DNA from: Chryseobacterium sp. | Lineage (GTDB): Bacteria; Bacteroidota; Bacteroidia; Flavobacteriales; Weeksellaceae | Assembly (NCBI GenBank): GCA_017989575.1 | Contig: JAGNPP010000168.1 | Span: 1 to 5,811, forward strand | Length of the DNA: 5,811 nucleotides | Direction of reading: 5' to 3' | In this document: one piece after another, positions 5,804-5,811 of the stretch | How the letters are laid out: every line of letters begins with the position of its first letter | Numbering within the stretch: the stretch's first letter is position 1 | Notes under the pieces: generated by a model | Told to the model about the DNA's origin: nothing | The model's database searches: none | What the model saw: only the letters and a program-made list of their open reading frames with translations | Position numbers and translations under genes: made by a program

Positions 5804-5811
5804 ATGAAAAT
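5804..5811 (+). CDS. First codons of a gene cut off by the right edge
   Basis: ATG AAA AT begins after an A-rich leader (TTAAAATCATTAAA) and 26 bases after a consensus -7 box. Met-Lys would fit the start of an exported protein's signal peptide, but only two whole codons are visible. Its identity cannot be told; it is called mainly on the promoter and leader. Confidence 0.5.

Overview
The window looks like chromosomal DNA from a member of the Bacteroidota, most likely a Flavobacteriia (Chryseobacterium/Weeksellaceae-like). Four things point there: AT-rich intergenic DNA; no strong Shine-Dalgarno sequences ahead of the starts; three exact matches to the Bacteroidota -7 promoter element TAnnTTTG; and a large outer-membrane receptor with an N-terminal carboxypeptidase-regulatory-like domain ahead of its plug. 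The genus is an inference from memory of such genomes, not from a search.

Layout. Positions 1-3556 hold three genes on the minus strand, read in the order dapF (diaminopimelate epimerase), mltG (endolytic murein transglycosylase), then a TonB-dependent-receptor-like outer-membrane protein that runs off the left edge. dapF makes the meso-diaminopimelate used in peptidoglycan and lysine synthesis, and MltG cuts nascent glycan strands, so the first two share a cell-wall theme. Gaps of 64 and 33 bases, with no clear terminator or promoter, suggest read-through into the receptor gene.

Positions 3557-3971 are a roughly 400-base divergent intergenic region. It contains a 115-base element with imperfect 18-base inverted ends of a type that looks like a flavobacterial interspersed repeat. 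Next come short direct repeats and a promoter whose -7 box ends only 12 bases before the ATG of the next gene.

Positions 3972-5412 hold a plus-strand pair 13 bases apart: an ECF-type sigma factor and lipA (lipoyl synthase), with no anti-sigma gene beside them. A 10-bp hairpin at 5437-5461 closes lipA. It also overlaps the 3' end of a convergent minus-strand gene (5446-5634) for a 62-residue single-pass membrane protein of unknown function.

The last 170 bases form a second divergent intergenic region with a -7 box on each strand. A perfect 7-base dyad flanks the rightward box, and the first codons of another gene begin at 5804.

Most of the window is ordinary housekeeping sequence, and I do not see a clearly new multi-gene system. 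The most unusual features are regulatory: the near-leaderless sigma promoter with its repeats, the stop codon embedded in a shared terminator hairpin, and the dyad straddling a promoter box.
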